Source of the DNA: Durusdinium trenchii
Taxonomy: Eukaryota > Sar > Dinophyceae > Suessiales > Symbiodiniaceae
Reading direction: 5' to 3'
Assembly (NCBI GenBank): GCA_963970005.1
Contig: CAXAMN010021562.1
Coordinates: forward strand, 289,423 to 353,422
DNA: 64,000 nucleotides
Below the pieces are notes generated by a model. That model saw only the letters and a list, made by a program, of their open reading frames with translations, made no database searches and had not been told where the DNA came from. A program made the position numbers and the translations under genes. Of the stretch, positions 18,840 to 29,557 are shown piece after piece. The stretch's first letter is position 1, and each line of letters opens with the position of its first letter.

Positions 18840-19232
18840 TCAGGAGGCCCATTCAGTTGTGGCGGGACCCCCTGAGTGCTCGCGTTTGCTCGGTTTCGAA
18901 GTGGCTCTCCATGTCGCTGAGACAATGGCTGCTAAAGTCGCTTGGGCCTTCTTTGCCTCCGGGAAATCTTTGAGGGAAGTGGGGATCTTGTTCCTCCGCT
19001 GTATTGGTGAAGCGTCTGCGGTTTGCACTCCTATCTCCTCTCTCGTCTTTGGCTGGACATTCTCTGCTTCCGCCACTTCTCCTGGTTGCCGCGGAAGATG
19101 CCATAAACGGACTCCGACCCAGCAGATGCACTGCAGGAGGGCCAGCAGGAAGAACATCCAGCCCCATACCACTGCCAGCTCAGCACCCGTCCATCCCGCA
19201 TCAATGATGGTCACTGCGGCGCGACTCGTCAT
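18840..19232 (-). CDS. 130-aa single-pass membrane protein (E)
   Basis: First gene of the array, starting about 150 bp inside the right terminal repeat. The ATG at 19232 opens MTSRAAVTIIDAGW. A hydrophobic helix follows at roughly residues 17-42 (AVVWGWMFFLLALLQCICWV), then a charged tail (KTREEIGVQTADASP). The frame is uninterrupted to TGA. Upstream in the same frame the leader is poor coding sequence and includes a hairpin (19270-19284 with 19299-19313). Short hydrophobic-plus-charged proteins like this occur near dinoflagellate retroelement ORFs as I recall, so it could also be a remnant from an older insertion. Function unknown. Confidence 0.45.
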   Translation of the reverse strand: MTSRAAVTIIDAGWTGAELAVVWGWMFFLLALLQCICWVGVRLWHLPRQPGEVAEAENVQPKTREEIGVQTADASPIQRRNKIPTSLKDFPEAKKAQATLAAIVSATWRATSKPSKREHSGGPATTEWAS

Positions 19233-19384
19233 GCTTGAGCCCGAACTTTTACACGAAGTTTTAAACCAAGACCCGACAAGACCCAGCAAAAATCCGCCGG
19301 GTCTCGTCGGGCCTTCTCTGACTTGTAATGCGCCTTGAAACTCATGGAAGTGATGTGCGGAGCATATCATATTTGAAACCAACA

Positions 19385-19780
19385 TTTTCAGTCTTCAAGA
19401 TACCACTTCCCCATGTATAAAATTTACACGAAATTGTTAAACCCTATCTTTTCCCTCATTTTCAGTCTTCAAGATATCACTTCCCAAAATTTAAAGGAAA
19501 TTGTTAAACTCTATCCTTTACCTCAAGATATCACTTCCCAAAATTTACATGAAATTGTTAAACTCTATCTTTTCCCTCATGTTCAGTCTTCAAGATATCA
19601 CTTCCCAAAACTTACATGAAATTGTTAAACAAGATATCACTTCGAAAAAATTAGATGAAATTGTTAGACTTTATCTTTTCATCTTGTCAATTTGTCAAGA
19701 GCAACCATTGACAAATTAATGAATGAATGCCAAAACAACTGTGGCACAGCAACAGCAGCAACCACTATACAGCAGCAAGT
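19385..19780 (-). repeat. Right terminal inverted repeat
   Basis: Reverse complement of the left repeat. It ends CAGCAGCAAGT at 19780. It contains about five tandem units built on CAAGATATCACTTCCCAAAA and TTACATGAAATTGTTAAAC. The outermost 149 bp match the left arm with one clear mismatch. The repeat is longer than the left arm because it has more or longer internal units. Confidence 0.9.
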
Positions 19781-19786
19781 AAAGGC
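19781..19786. repeat. Right copy of probable 6-bp target-site duplication
   Basis: AAAGGC directly after the right terminal repeat, matching 2995-3000. Removing 3001-19786 rejoins the YR element, though the two known frames then differ by one base, which fits an old frameshift in the target. Confidence 0.65.
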
Positions 19787-20861
19787 CAAGCTGCAGAAGG
19801 CCATGGAGATGGTCAAGCGGCTGGAGAAAGAGCTCACAGGCAAGAAGGCAGCCCCCAAAGGAGCCAAGTCAAAGGGTTCCAAAGGGGAAAAGAAAAAGAA
19901 GAAGAAGAAAGCTAAAGGTGAAGCAGGTGGCAGAGAGAAGAAGAAGGACAAAAAGAAGCGCAAAGCCTCACTCTCCCCTAGAAGTGTCAGGGGAGGAGAG
20001 AAAGAAGGTGCAGGTGACCGGGGCCGTAAGAAGGCAACCGGTGTGGAGACGCCAGTCCGGGAGGACGTGCAGCAAAGGGGCGAAAAGATCGTGGGCCCTT
20101 TGGCGGGGGCGATATCGTGAGGTACCAAGGTGAGACCTCCAGCGCTTCCGAGACAGTTTTTCGCGAAGCCCCCGCAGCTCCAAAGGCATCAAATCAGCTC
20201 AAGCTGATGCAGTACGCGAAGAAGACGCCGGGCCGCCTGGCTTCAAGGTTACTCCTGAAGATGCAGGCAGAAGGGGCCCAGGGAGCTGTGGGCGCGAACC
20301 CAGCAGAGCAGGGGGAGATGACCCCGCCGGCAGCGGTGCACTACTTTCACACGATGATGGTGCCGCAGTTGGGGACAAGGCTGGGCATGCGAGCTCACCG
20401 GGAGATGCGCGCATTGTGCACAGCCCTGGACCTCTTAGCCCCGAAAGTTGCCCGCGCACGCAGCAGATCTCCTGGGCCAGCGCCTGAAAGCAATAGAGAA
20501 GAGCTGCCACGACGGGCACTGGCAAGCAGCGCAGTACCTGGAGCTTCTAGGTCCCGACGCAGGAGGGCTGCTGAAGAGAGACGAAGAGGTGTTCATGAAC
20601 CGGGAACATCTCCTCGGCCTGAAGCAAAGGAGGGGAAAAAGAGAGGGAGAAGAAGGATTGAGTCCGCCAAAGCCTTCAGAGCAGCATTCACCGGAGCCTG
20701 AGTGCCCGAGCCCCGAAGGGTGGAGAGCCTTCCTAGCAAGCAAGCGATCGCCAGTGGATTTGTTTGCAGGCCTGTGGAGGTCTCTTCTGGGCAAGTCCTT
20801 TCAGTCGCCTGGCGCAGTTGGGAACCCGTGCAGGAGTGCCTCTCGAGGAGAAATCATCTAA
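19787..20861 (+). pseudogene. YR element, gag-like C-terminal part
   Basis: Continues the gag-like protein cut at 3000. It reads KAKLQKAMEMVKRLEKELTG, then a long Lys-rich stretch, in one frame to about 20120. A second frame follows (QLKLMQYAKKTPGRLASRLL, then YFHTMMVPQLGTRLGMRAHR). A third starts near 20450 (ADLLGQRLKAIEKSCHDGHW, then AAQYLELL). At least two frame changes show decay. The pattern of helix-rich segments after a basic region fits the gag of dinoflagellate YR elements. Confidence 0.68.
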
Positions 20862-22311
20862 AGCAGTGCGGGGCGACGAGTTGCTGCCCATTAACCCACA
20901 GGCCGAGCCTTGTGTGGAGCCACCTTGTGCTCCCTATCCTGTGTCCTCACTCATCGGGAAGGCGATGAAGTTTGCCCCTGGAGATCATGGAGAGTCCCAA
21001 AGTTCGGAGAGAGGTTCGCGGGCAGGCGAGCTCCACTCAGTCACGCATGCCGTGGCGATGATGGGCAAGATCGAGGTCCAGCCGCCCTATGACTGGTTCT
21101 TTGGTGACAATTTCTTCACCGCAGAGGGCAAGGCCACGCTGGCAGAACTCATGGAAGACCCATGTTTAGCCGTGGAACACTGGGCTCCAGAATGCACGCC
21201 CCACTACTCTCCGGTCCGGAATGGGAGACAGATTAGGGGTCCGCAGCCTGTTCGGGACGCCCGTCGCGTCTGGGCTTTCCGTGGCTCAAGGCGGAAACGA
21301 AAGCGAGAGTCCGCCGCTCCAACCAAATGGTGCTGAAGAAGGCATTGAAGCGCGGCACAGAGGACCGCCGGGGCACTCGATGCTATTGGTCGGTTGAGCA
21401 TCCCCGCAGGTCCTGGATGTGGGAGTTAATTCAGACTGGTCAAAGACATGGAGGAGTGGCCCGGGATGCGGTATTCAGTGGGCTCCCACTGCTGCTTCGG
21501 TGGAGAGAGAGAGAGAGAGAGAGAGAGAAGTGGTTTGCAGTGCTGAGTGACCTTCCCTCGCTCCCGCGGCATTTGTCAATGGACTGCCCTGGCCACGCTG
21601 GTCTTCGAACCTATGAAGTGGAAGAATTGCCCGACGGCACTCTTCGGTTTGACACTGAAGAGGAGGCTGAATATCCATGGGACATGGGAGATGTGCATGG
21701 CGTATGCCCGTGCAGTCAAGGACCAGATCGAAGCAGATGGGCAATTTGAAGCTGCAGTGACAGAGGCCCGAGAGGCCTACAACTAACCGCCTGGCAGAAT
21801 CAGACGTGGCTGGGCCTATGGCAGCGAGTCTGGCCCTACGTGAGCATTACATGGTCAAGGGCCAGGAGAAGGAGCATTTGAGCGCTGTTGAGACAGCCGA
21901 CTTACCGAGGAAGCGACGTCCGCCTGTTCCTCGAGGTGGAGGGGGCTGAAGGCCCACAGATGCATGAGCAACCGTACTTAGCAATGAGGTGGCAATGGAG
22001 GACAATAATGTCCTATGCATGGCGCCAGGAAGCTCACATGAATGAATTAGAGTTTCTGGCAGCGGCAGTTTTTCTCAAGAGGCGCGCGCGCGCGCGCACG
22101 GTCCAAGCAACACTACAGGTTTTTCCACGTGTTGGATTCAATGGTCTCCCGAGGAGTACTCGCAATAGGGAGAAGCAGCTCACGCAGGTTGAACAAGATA
22201 GCCCGGAGGTGTAGTGCTTACCTTTTAGCCCTTGACAGCTACATGTTCCCGCTCTGGACCATCAGCCGATGGAACTTTGCGGACAAGGCAAGCCGAGCGC
22301 GTGAAGGGTAG
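20862..22311 (+). pseudogene. YR element, methyltransferase-like and RNase H-like regions
   Basis: The first part reads PPYDWFFGDNFFTAEGKATL, then HWAPEC (21178-21195), which resembles a C5-methyltransferase Pro-Cys region. A frame change at about 21330 leads to WSVEHPRRSWMWEL, similar to an ENP-type motif VI. Later, after several stops, comes VLDSMVSRGVLAIGRSSSRR and then WTISRWNFADKASR near 22250-22300, the pattern of an RNase H-like domain that ends in NxADxxSR. A (GA)n run at 21508-21527 and a (GC)n run at 22082-22097 interrupt the sequence. I see no YxDD reverse transcriptase box. The region is clearly non-functional. Confidence 0.6.
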
Positions 22312-22319
22312 CGAAGCAA

Positions 22320-23160
22320 GCTTGCAATTTGCAGGCCTACACCCCCGGACCTTGCGGGCCTACCGAGCTGCACTGGACCGTTTTCTGAGTATGTGAAGCG
22401 CCGAAAGCTGAATATATCAAAGCCACCCCGTTTAGACAACCAGGTTGCAGAATTCATTGATCAATCTTACCAGGAGGGCGAGCCTCTCAGGCCACCTTCT
22501 GTCGGCAATAAAACGGTTTCACCCTGCCTTGAGGCTGGAGTTACCGATCTCCAGTCAATACTTTCGCAATTGGCAGCGCTGCTACACACCGAGTAGGGCT
22601 GTGCCAGCCCATTGGGAAATGGTTGAAGCTCTCATGGGATTAGCCCACAGTCAACAGCAGCCAGAGTTCGCCCTGCTGATTGCCCTAGGTTTCAATGCGC
22701 TGTTGCGCACTAGCGAGATGCTGTCCCTCTCGCACCAGCATGTGGTCCCACACCGGCAAGGAAAAGGGACGAGCCTCGTCATCCCGGGTAGCAAAACCTC
22801 TCAAGGGAATTGTTGGTGCTGGATGATGCACTGATTACCTATGCCACCTCTGTCCTTCGGCCACAGGAGAAGTCTTTGCTCTGGCCCCATGGCCGGCACT
22901 GCTTCCGCAAACTTTTTGCAAAACTGCTATGTCGCCTTGGATTTGCTGAAGATGACTATACCCCTTACTCCCTCAGAAGGGGTGGTGCGACATGGCATTT
23001 TCAATCCACGTTGAGCGTGGATGCTACAGTAGCTCGGGGGCGGTGGTCTTGCAGCAAGACCGCAAAGCAATATGTCATATGTGGGCGAAGGCACTTTCCA
23101 ACTGGCGCAAGTCAACTTTACCGCCTTTCAGCGCGCGCAAGTGAAGGCGTGGAGGCTTGA
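22320..23160 (+). pseudogene. YR element, tyrosine recombinase
   Basis: The catalytic pattern of a tyrosine recombinase is visible in order. An N-terminal SAM-like part (RTLRAYRAALDRFL) is followed by the first Arg in NALLRTSEMLSLS. Then comes YSLRRGGATWHF with the second Arg, and GRWSCSKTAKQYV, which holds the tyrosine. The frame is broken near 22400, 22610 and 22815, so the gene is inactive. The enzyme would have inserted the element by recombination through a circular intermediate. The RNase H-like segment upstream suggests a DIRS-like retroelement more than a Crypton. Confidence 0.75.
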
Positions 23161-26100
23161 ATTTTTGCGGCTTCGCCAGGGATGCAGGAAGCGGAAGAGG
23201 TGAGGCCTAGTCTTTCTTTTTCTTCCTGCAGAGAAGTGCAGAGCTCATGAGCTCCAAAGGCAAGATCCTCTTGAGGATGTGCCGGAGGCCGAGAAGGGCC
23301 AAACAGTTTCACGAGGTTAACCGGCCAAGTGCGCCGTGTCCTCACTAGCAACTGTGAGGCACTCCTGAGAAAAAGGGAGTTCGCCGTAGAGAGAATAGGA
23401 GACATATATATATATATGCTTGCTTTCCATAAAGAAATCTATTTCAGCATGTCAAGGAAGAACCGCATTGCCAGAGGCTCCAGCTCTGCAAAGAGCAATC
23501 AACATACTCGCACAATTTAATTTAAAACCAACACATGTTTGCGAGCAGCATCATGGAGGGCCCCCAATCCAGGTACCCCATTTGGTACGTATTATTTAGC
23601 GACTCCCTTTGTATCCGTCGTGAGTAAAACACAACCAGAGTTTTTTCAGGGCCCTGTATATTAGTAGGATGATGGGGTCATCCATGCTCATATATATATA
23701 TTATACTTGTTTCAACCACAATTGCACCATGACATTCAGGCCGAATCTTGCGTTCTCATTCTACCTTCTCCAGACTTCAAGGGTCTTGAAAGAGGGGTCT
23801 GCCAGAAGGGACAGATATGCCCGTGGCAGTAGTAGATTGAGAATGGAACCAAACTGTCACTTTGCCGTAGATTTGTCCAGTGTAGTGGGCCGGAGCTTTC
23901 CAAGTTTGAGAGTTTGACTATAAGAGTTAGCTAATATGGTTTGCCTGGTTGCCAGAAAGGTCCCTTGTCTCTCAGCGTCCTGCTGTTGTTGGCCATGACT
24001 TGGCCCAAGAAGCTTGTGTGGAGACGGATGCGACCAGAAAAATCAAAGTCAAGGCACACTACAAAGCCAGCCATATCACCAATACATCCAAACCACTCTT
24101 GGACCTATGCGATGTAGCTGCGGCCTTCGGCCTTTAGGTCTTGCTCCTTTGCAATGCAGAAAGGCTCCAAGATCCGGACACAGGTCTTTGAGGATGATGA
24201 ATCTGGTGAAGAGCTTAAGCAGATAGACGTGGAGGGCGTTCTCCCGCAGGCACGAATGAAGTAATCTCTCTGAGCTGGGTTTCTGTGTTTTCAACAAATT
24301 GTCAGCTGAATGCGTTGAGCATTAGTGGGTTCGCTTGCCCGGCTGCTTGGGTTGTTCTATTGTTGCTTTCCCCTTTCTTTGCGCAACTTGACAACCTGGT
24401 TTGCTTGTAAACTTGTAAGCCTGTAGCACTGTATTTAATGAAGGTTGACAAAGCTTCAAATACGGTTGAAAGAAGCAAGCTGCTTTGACAGAGCAGTACG
24501 TATGTACCAGCAAGTTTTACTTTTAGAGTCTTAAGTATTCTTAAGTCAAGTGATTTGCTCGACAACCCCGAAAATGGTTTCTTGAGAAGCAGCCCGGTTG
24601 ATAGAAACGTGGAAGCACATTGTTTCTGGGTACTGTGGCTGGCTTCCCATACACCCAAGTTTAGGCCACGAGTCACTACTCAGGTGTTTGCACATGGAGA
24701 TGAGACGCAATCAGTGCAGTGTATGCCCAACAGCTCAAAGCAGGTCTCGAAGGTGAAGCGCCGCCGGGCCAAAGCAGGATATATAGATCCATTTGGTGGC
24801 TGATCGTCCCCGATAGTGCAGGTTTTCGATACAGGGATTGCGCCCTAAACTTAGGTTTTGAAGGCCCCTGAGTCCCTGAGGGCCAAAATCCACTGGAAAG
24901 AAACAACCATCAAGTTGGTGAAGTGTTTATATTACGTGCCCAGATGACATGCAAGTCCCGGTACCGAAAGTCCTTCGTGACCTACTTGGAGAGATTCTCA
25001 CGACAGATCAAATGCACATACACTTCTGGTAAAGCTCAGAAGGAGCCATCATTGGCAGTGAGAAATCCGAAATGTTTTAACCCATTTGTCATACATCATT
25101 CGACGCAAAGCAAATTGTTCCTAAACTGCAAAACAACGTGTGAGACAACTTAAGCTCTACTAGTACTTAGAATCGCAGGAATTCGACACAACAGTTGTCA
25201 TCAAAGCTTGAAAGAAAGCAGGTGCGTGAGGTTGGTCAGACCTCATATCCTGGCTACATTAGTGGAGCTTTGCCAAGTGACGTGCCCACTTGAAACAAAC
25301 ACAGCAAGTAGAACGTGAACACTTAAAGAGAGTTGAATTACAGCGCAAGAAAGCAGGAGACAGCGTTTAGACATGTTGAGACTACTTAGGTTCTGATTCT
25401 AGTGTCTGAGATAATTATGGCCTTTGTGCTGGTCGTGAGGTAAAGAGACATTTAAACGCTCACATGATTACGGCCTTTCATCCTCGTCGGGCATTCGGGC
25501 CATGTCACTTACTGAACCCCAGCGTAGGTCATGGTTGGTGCGTGCAATCAGCTTGCCAAGGCATACACAACGGAGTCGATTTTTTTTCTTTGCGGCTGCC
25601 CTGTGTTTTCAGGCGCGCCTTAAATGCATACGTCAAAAGAAGCTCTAGGCTCCAGGTAAACACTGTAGTTAGAAGTGACCAAGCCAAAGACTGCAAATCA
25701 GTTTACAACCTGCTTCCAAAAAGAACTGCAAAGTTAAGTTGAAAACTTCACACGGACCTGAAAAGCGCCTGGTTGCTGAATCCGAAAGTGGACACATGAT
25801 GAAACATGCACAAACAGTCAAAAAGTCGGAGGGCGGTGATACGTGCAAAGAGTGATGTGCTTGGCAGGCAATAATCTAAAAAGTGGAAGTGTGTGAAAAC
25901 TCCAAGAGCGCACAACATTGATTTAAGAGTTATACTGTTGATTGCGTTGGACATCAAGAGGTAGAAACATGTGAAAGGTTAGACACTTAACGAACAGCCA
26001 TATTTAAATCCGAAAAAGAAAGAACACATCAACATGTCCAGCCGAACAGTGTGAAAAGTCCAAGATTTTTTACTTTTGATTGTTTTTACCTTTTTCAGGG

Positions 26101-27757
26101 GATTTCATTTTCGTTGTGAGGATGACCAACTGGCCACCTGCCTTGCTTGTTTGATTGTCACTAGCTGTGTCACGCTTCATTGCCGTTCAATTCAGTTGCA
26201 TCACCTTGATCACAACTGATCCAGCGTCACCGCCTCGATTATAAGTAACCACTTCAAGAGAGGTCCAGATATTCCATTCGCACTCTGGAGCTGCCACCTC
26301 TCAAACAGGGATGCCAGCCTTGTTGTGAGAATTTCAGGATGAGCTTCTAGACTTTCAGAAGTTTAAGAAGACTGTTGCAAACTTATGATCACGGCTTGGC
26401 CAGACAACGAGGGCGCTCTCTGTGCTCAGTCCGGGCATCCTGAGGGACAACAAAGTGCAAGTCGTGGCCGTTTGAAGAGGCCTGAGTCCATCAATGCGGA
26501 CCGATTTTAGCCAAATTTCACAAGCTCCGAACTCCAAAGTTCAAATCAGACTCGAAGCCCATTGAAGTCCATGAAAGGAATGGATGGCAAACCGAGACAA
26601 AGGCTGGCTATTTTGCTTTAACGTAGTCACAACGCAGGGGGTGGAATCTTATGACTCAGCAGCTGCGGTCCATGGCAGGTTGGATTCACGAAAGATACAA
26701 GTGAAAGCTCTGGATGGACGATAGTTGTGCTGAATGTATCCGTTATCCGAATATAGGAGAACTCTTTTCAGCCGAATAATACAGTTCAATTTCCCCAAAA
26801 CAGTCAAAAAATGACACATGTCTATTGTCCACAAAACACTGAAGACCAGTGGACAAATTGCAAGTGGACATTTAACTTTATACAGTACAGCTAGTGCGGT
26901 GACCATTCTTTGCTGTGCACTCTTGCATATGGGTTTCAAATGGTTTCATGCAGATGTCAGAGGCAAGGAAGGACGCACAAGCAACATAGGTCAAACGTTT
27001 CGGTTCATCATTTTCCTGATTACCAGATGTACGTTACAGGTTAGTCTTACACAGCGAAGGCGGAGATGAAACTAACAGTTTTTTGTGGTGTCGGTCCATC
27101 TGTCAATTTCGTTTGTGGAATTGGACGAACTGTAGCGCTGTAGAACTTGCAGGCATGCATTATTATAATCATTTCAGGTGTCAGTTGTTCGATGTTGTTC
27201 GTGTAAAACTACAAATACATGTCCTTATAAGTTTGGCCAAGGGAACATGCATAATCTGTGTAATTAACCTTTTACATACTTGGTGCTACTCCGCCTGCTT
27301 ACCATGATGCGTTGCCCAAGCCAGCCCGCCGAGGCAAACGTCGCGTGGAGACTGAACAGCAGGACACTCCATACGGCGTTTAGACGTTAGATTGCCACAT
27401 TCATGTATGAGAAAGTGTAGCAGATAGAGTACAAGGAAAACAAGTTTTAGTATGACAGGTTTTTGTTTGGATATCGGTTTTCTGCACGGTCAGCTCCAGG
27501 ACTACAACCTCAAAAATGCCTTGAAAAGCCCTCGGAACACTTTGTTTTTAAATATGGTTCCTCTATTCCACCTTTGCAGCGGGACATTCTACTTGGGCTA
27601 GGTTCACCCGTAATTACGATTCCTCTTCTGCGTGCAGTACCAAGACAAAGACCCTAGTTCCTATGCAGGCGGCGCAGCAGGTCAATTGCTGGCTCAAACC
27701 TGGAATACCTATAGAATTAAATGCATTTGTGAAATGATACACTAATTTGACATAGCT
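23161..27757. other. Intergenic, no gene seen
   Basis: The 3' flank of the YR element and about 4.5 kb of unique-looking DNA. Short (TA)n tracts lie at about 23405-23417 and 23691-23701. Many short frames of fewer than 130 codons overlap on both strands without motifs. The 3' end of the YR element could not be fixed. Confidence 0.6.
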
Positions 27758-27826
27758 TAGTATGAGAGCCTTTGGAACCAACCATCAGAAAACAATTGTT
27801 TCCTGCAAGCGGGCCAGGACCTGGAC

Positions 27827-29557
27827 ATGCAGAAGCTCTTGGATGACTGCAATGGCTATCACAATGACTATTTTCAACCCAGTTTGTATACCATTATTGC
27901 AAATATTCTTGTTTTGATCACAAATCCAGTGTATCCAGTTTGGTGTGCATTTCATGCCTTGTGGAGTGCAAGAGTTGGATGCCAGAGTGGCAAATACTGG
28001 GAAGGCATTGCAGACAGATTGAAATCCAATGATTCTTTGAGGGTGGCTGTATTTGATTTTGGTTCGTCAATTTACGTGAACGTGAGCACAATAGCATGGT
28101 GTTTGGCAGGTGAGGATGGAAGACAGATATTTGCCACTGAAGTGTTGCTCCCAAGGTGGCTTGTACTAGGTACTTCATTGAGAATTGCAGCAGCACGGGA
28201 CTTGCATCCAAAAGATTGGAAGGATTTGGTTGGTCAAGTGAACGACTACTGTGATTCTCGTGGTCCCTACAGTGGCTGTTGCCGCTTCGCTGGCAACAGA
28301 GAACGAGCATGTGCGAAAGGTTCACCAAAGGAGCCTGTTGATGAGCAATCTAGGGACCATGTCAGCATATTTTCCGAGCACACCCTCCAAAGAATCCTTA
28401 TTGTGCTCAAAGTTCCCAAGATGCAGTCGGTTTACTTTCGCGTGTTTGAGTCGGAAATCGAATACGAATCCATGTTGCTGTCAGAACGCCTATGTCACCT
28501 TGCACACAAGTCCTTGCTGCGCCACCTCCGTCGTATCCAGGCCTTCCCAACTGAACTGGAGATGAGAATTGATCCCACAGACTCTACAAACCCTACAGAG
28601 GATATTATATCAAAGGATTTTATGTCAGTGTATCGCACGGCGTTTGAAAATAAAAAGATGCCGTTGGTGGTGCTGGCAGAGCAGATGCTGGTTGGCTGGC
28701 CAGCTGTTCAAAAAGGTCCACTCCACTACATCGGTATCGCAGCACGTCTTCTTCTGATCTTGCTGTCAATTGCCTTGTTCGTTTTTGGGGCGCTCTTTCC
28801 CGGTTTGCTACGACGCGGAGGGGGAGGATCGTTCCTGCCCCACAACACATGGTGCAAAGTTGTGGCAGTCATCTTCATGCTTACTCTTGGACAGACAGGC
28901 TGGCTGTTGGGCTGTGTCGCCCCTACGCAATTGCAGATGCTTTTCTCTAGTATGGCCAGGTCCTTTAGGGTGCTTAATTCGATGTTGATGGGGAAGCGTG
29001 CTGCCCAAGCAGAGTGCGTTCCCTACATACGCGTATGCAATATTGATGACATAGTAGCCTGGTACGAGCTGTATGCCTTGTTCATTGGAAGTGCTAGACG
29101 CGTGAAGTTTCCCTTGGAGGTTGGTTTTGCACATAATGTTTTGACCGTCGTGGGCATGTCGTCATTGCTCGTCTGGCATGGTATCGATCCTCTGTGGCAG
29201 CCTGGAGTGCCTTCGGAATTCTCAAGAAGGAAGCGCCGTTTTCTGGAATTTTCTTGGTCTTTTGATTGGTTCTGTTTGCTTTGTTCAGCGGTTCCCCCAA
29301 ACATTTTCAGAGTCAGTACATCAAAGGTCTTGTTTGGTGCGACCATGGTCTTCTTCATCGCGTTTTTGGTTTTCTCAGTGCCTCCTTTGCTTGTGGGTCT
29401 CAGGGCGAACATGTTGGGCCGGGAAACCATCAACCTCCTTTGGGGGCATGCGACCGAATCACGGGCATACCTTCACAAGCTGGAGAGGGAACTTGGCAAG
29501 GCCAAAACTTTAGCTTCTTGGCAGCAACTTCCTTCCGTAGTTGATCAAATACACTGA
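27827..29557 (+). CDS. Multi-pass membrane protein, intronless, 576 aa
   Basis: The only long uninterrupted gene outside the insertion. The frame stays open back to a stop at 27758-27760, so 22 more codons could precede the first ATG (MQKLLDDCNGYHNDY). About six hydrophobic segments are visible, near residues 22-45, 300-325, 345-368, 430-450, 475-492 and 500-527. A long soluble part (about 50-295) carries pairs such as CCRFAGNRERACAKG. The C-terminus is charged (HKLERELGKAKTL). This topology suggests a membrane protein with a large loop between the first and second segments. I recognise no transporter, channel or receptor signature. A 1.7-kb frame with no intron in a genome whose genes are intron-rich could be a retrocopy. 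A splice acceptor-like TTAG lies at 27757-27760. TGA ends the frame at 29557. Confidence 0.75.
   Translation: MQKLLDDCNGYHNDYFQPSLYTIIANILVLITNPVYPVWCAFHALWSARVGCQSGKYWEGIADRLKSNDSLRVAVFDFGSSIYVNVSTIAWCLAGEDGRQIFATEVLLPRWLVLGTSLRIAAARDLHPKDWKDLVGQVNDYCDSRGPYSGCCRFAGNRERACAKGSPKEPVDEQSRDHVSIFSEHTLQRILIVLKVPKMQSVYFRVFESEIEYESMLLSERLCHLAHKSLLRHLRRIQAFPTELEMRIDPTDSTNPTEDIISKDFMSVYRTAFENKKMPLVVLAEQMLVGWPAVQKGPLHYIGIAARLLLILLSIALFVFGALFPGLLRRGGGGSFLPHNTWCKVVAVIFMLTLGQTGWLLGCVAPTQLQMLFSSMARSFRVLNSMLMGKRAAQAECVPYIRVCNIDDIVAWYELYALFIGSARRVKFPLEVGFAHNVLTVVGMSSLLVWHGIDPLWQPGVPSEFSRRKRRFLEFSWSFDWFCLLCSAVPPNIFRVSTSKVLFGATMVFFIAFLVFSVPPLLVGLRANMLGRETINLLWGHATESRAYLHKLERELGKAKTLASWQQLPSVVDQIH

Larger units (their letters stand above)
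3001..19780. mobile_element. 16.8-kb TIR element carrying a one-strand gene array
   Basis: Three observations define this unit. Long inverted repeats occupy both ends. AAAGGC flanks it on both sides. The outside sequence is one YR element cut in two, with the gag-like part on the left and the Lys-rich gag tail, pol-like region and recombinase on the right, all on the plus strand. Within it about ten genes lie on the minus strand, including a C5 DNA methyltransferase, a second methyltransferase-like C-terminus, a class-I methyltransferase-like protein and a protein kinase. Long TIRs with internal tandem repeats, 6-bp duplication and this size are also seen in Polinton/Maverick elements, but I found no PolB, integrase, packaging ATPase, protease or capsid protein. 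The genes have spliceosomal introns. The near-identity of the outer TIRs and the mostly open frames suggest a fairly recent insertion. The class is unknown. Confidence 0.85.

Noticed and set aside
3001-19780. Assigning the insertion to the Polinton/Maverick class
   Set aside because: Size, long TIRs and a 6-bp duplication fit, but no PolB, retroviral-type integrase, packaging ATPase, cysteine protease or capsid gene was recognised and the genes have introns.
3001-19780. Two independent small elements at 3.0 kb and 19.6 kb forming the inverted repeats by chance
   Set aside because: The YR element is interrupted exactly between the outer ends and the same 6 bp flank both, which fits a single insertion better.
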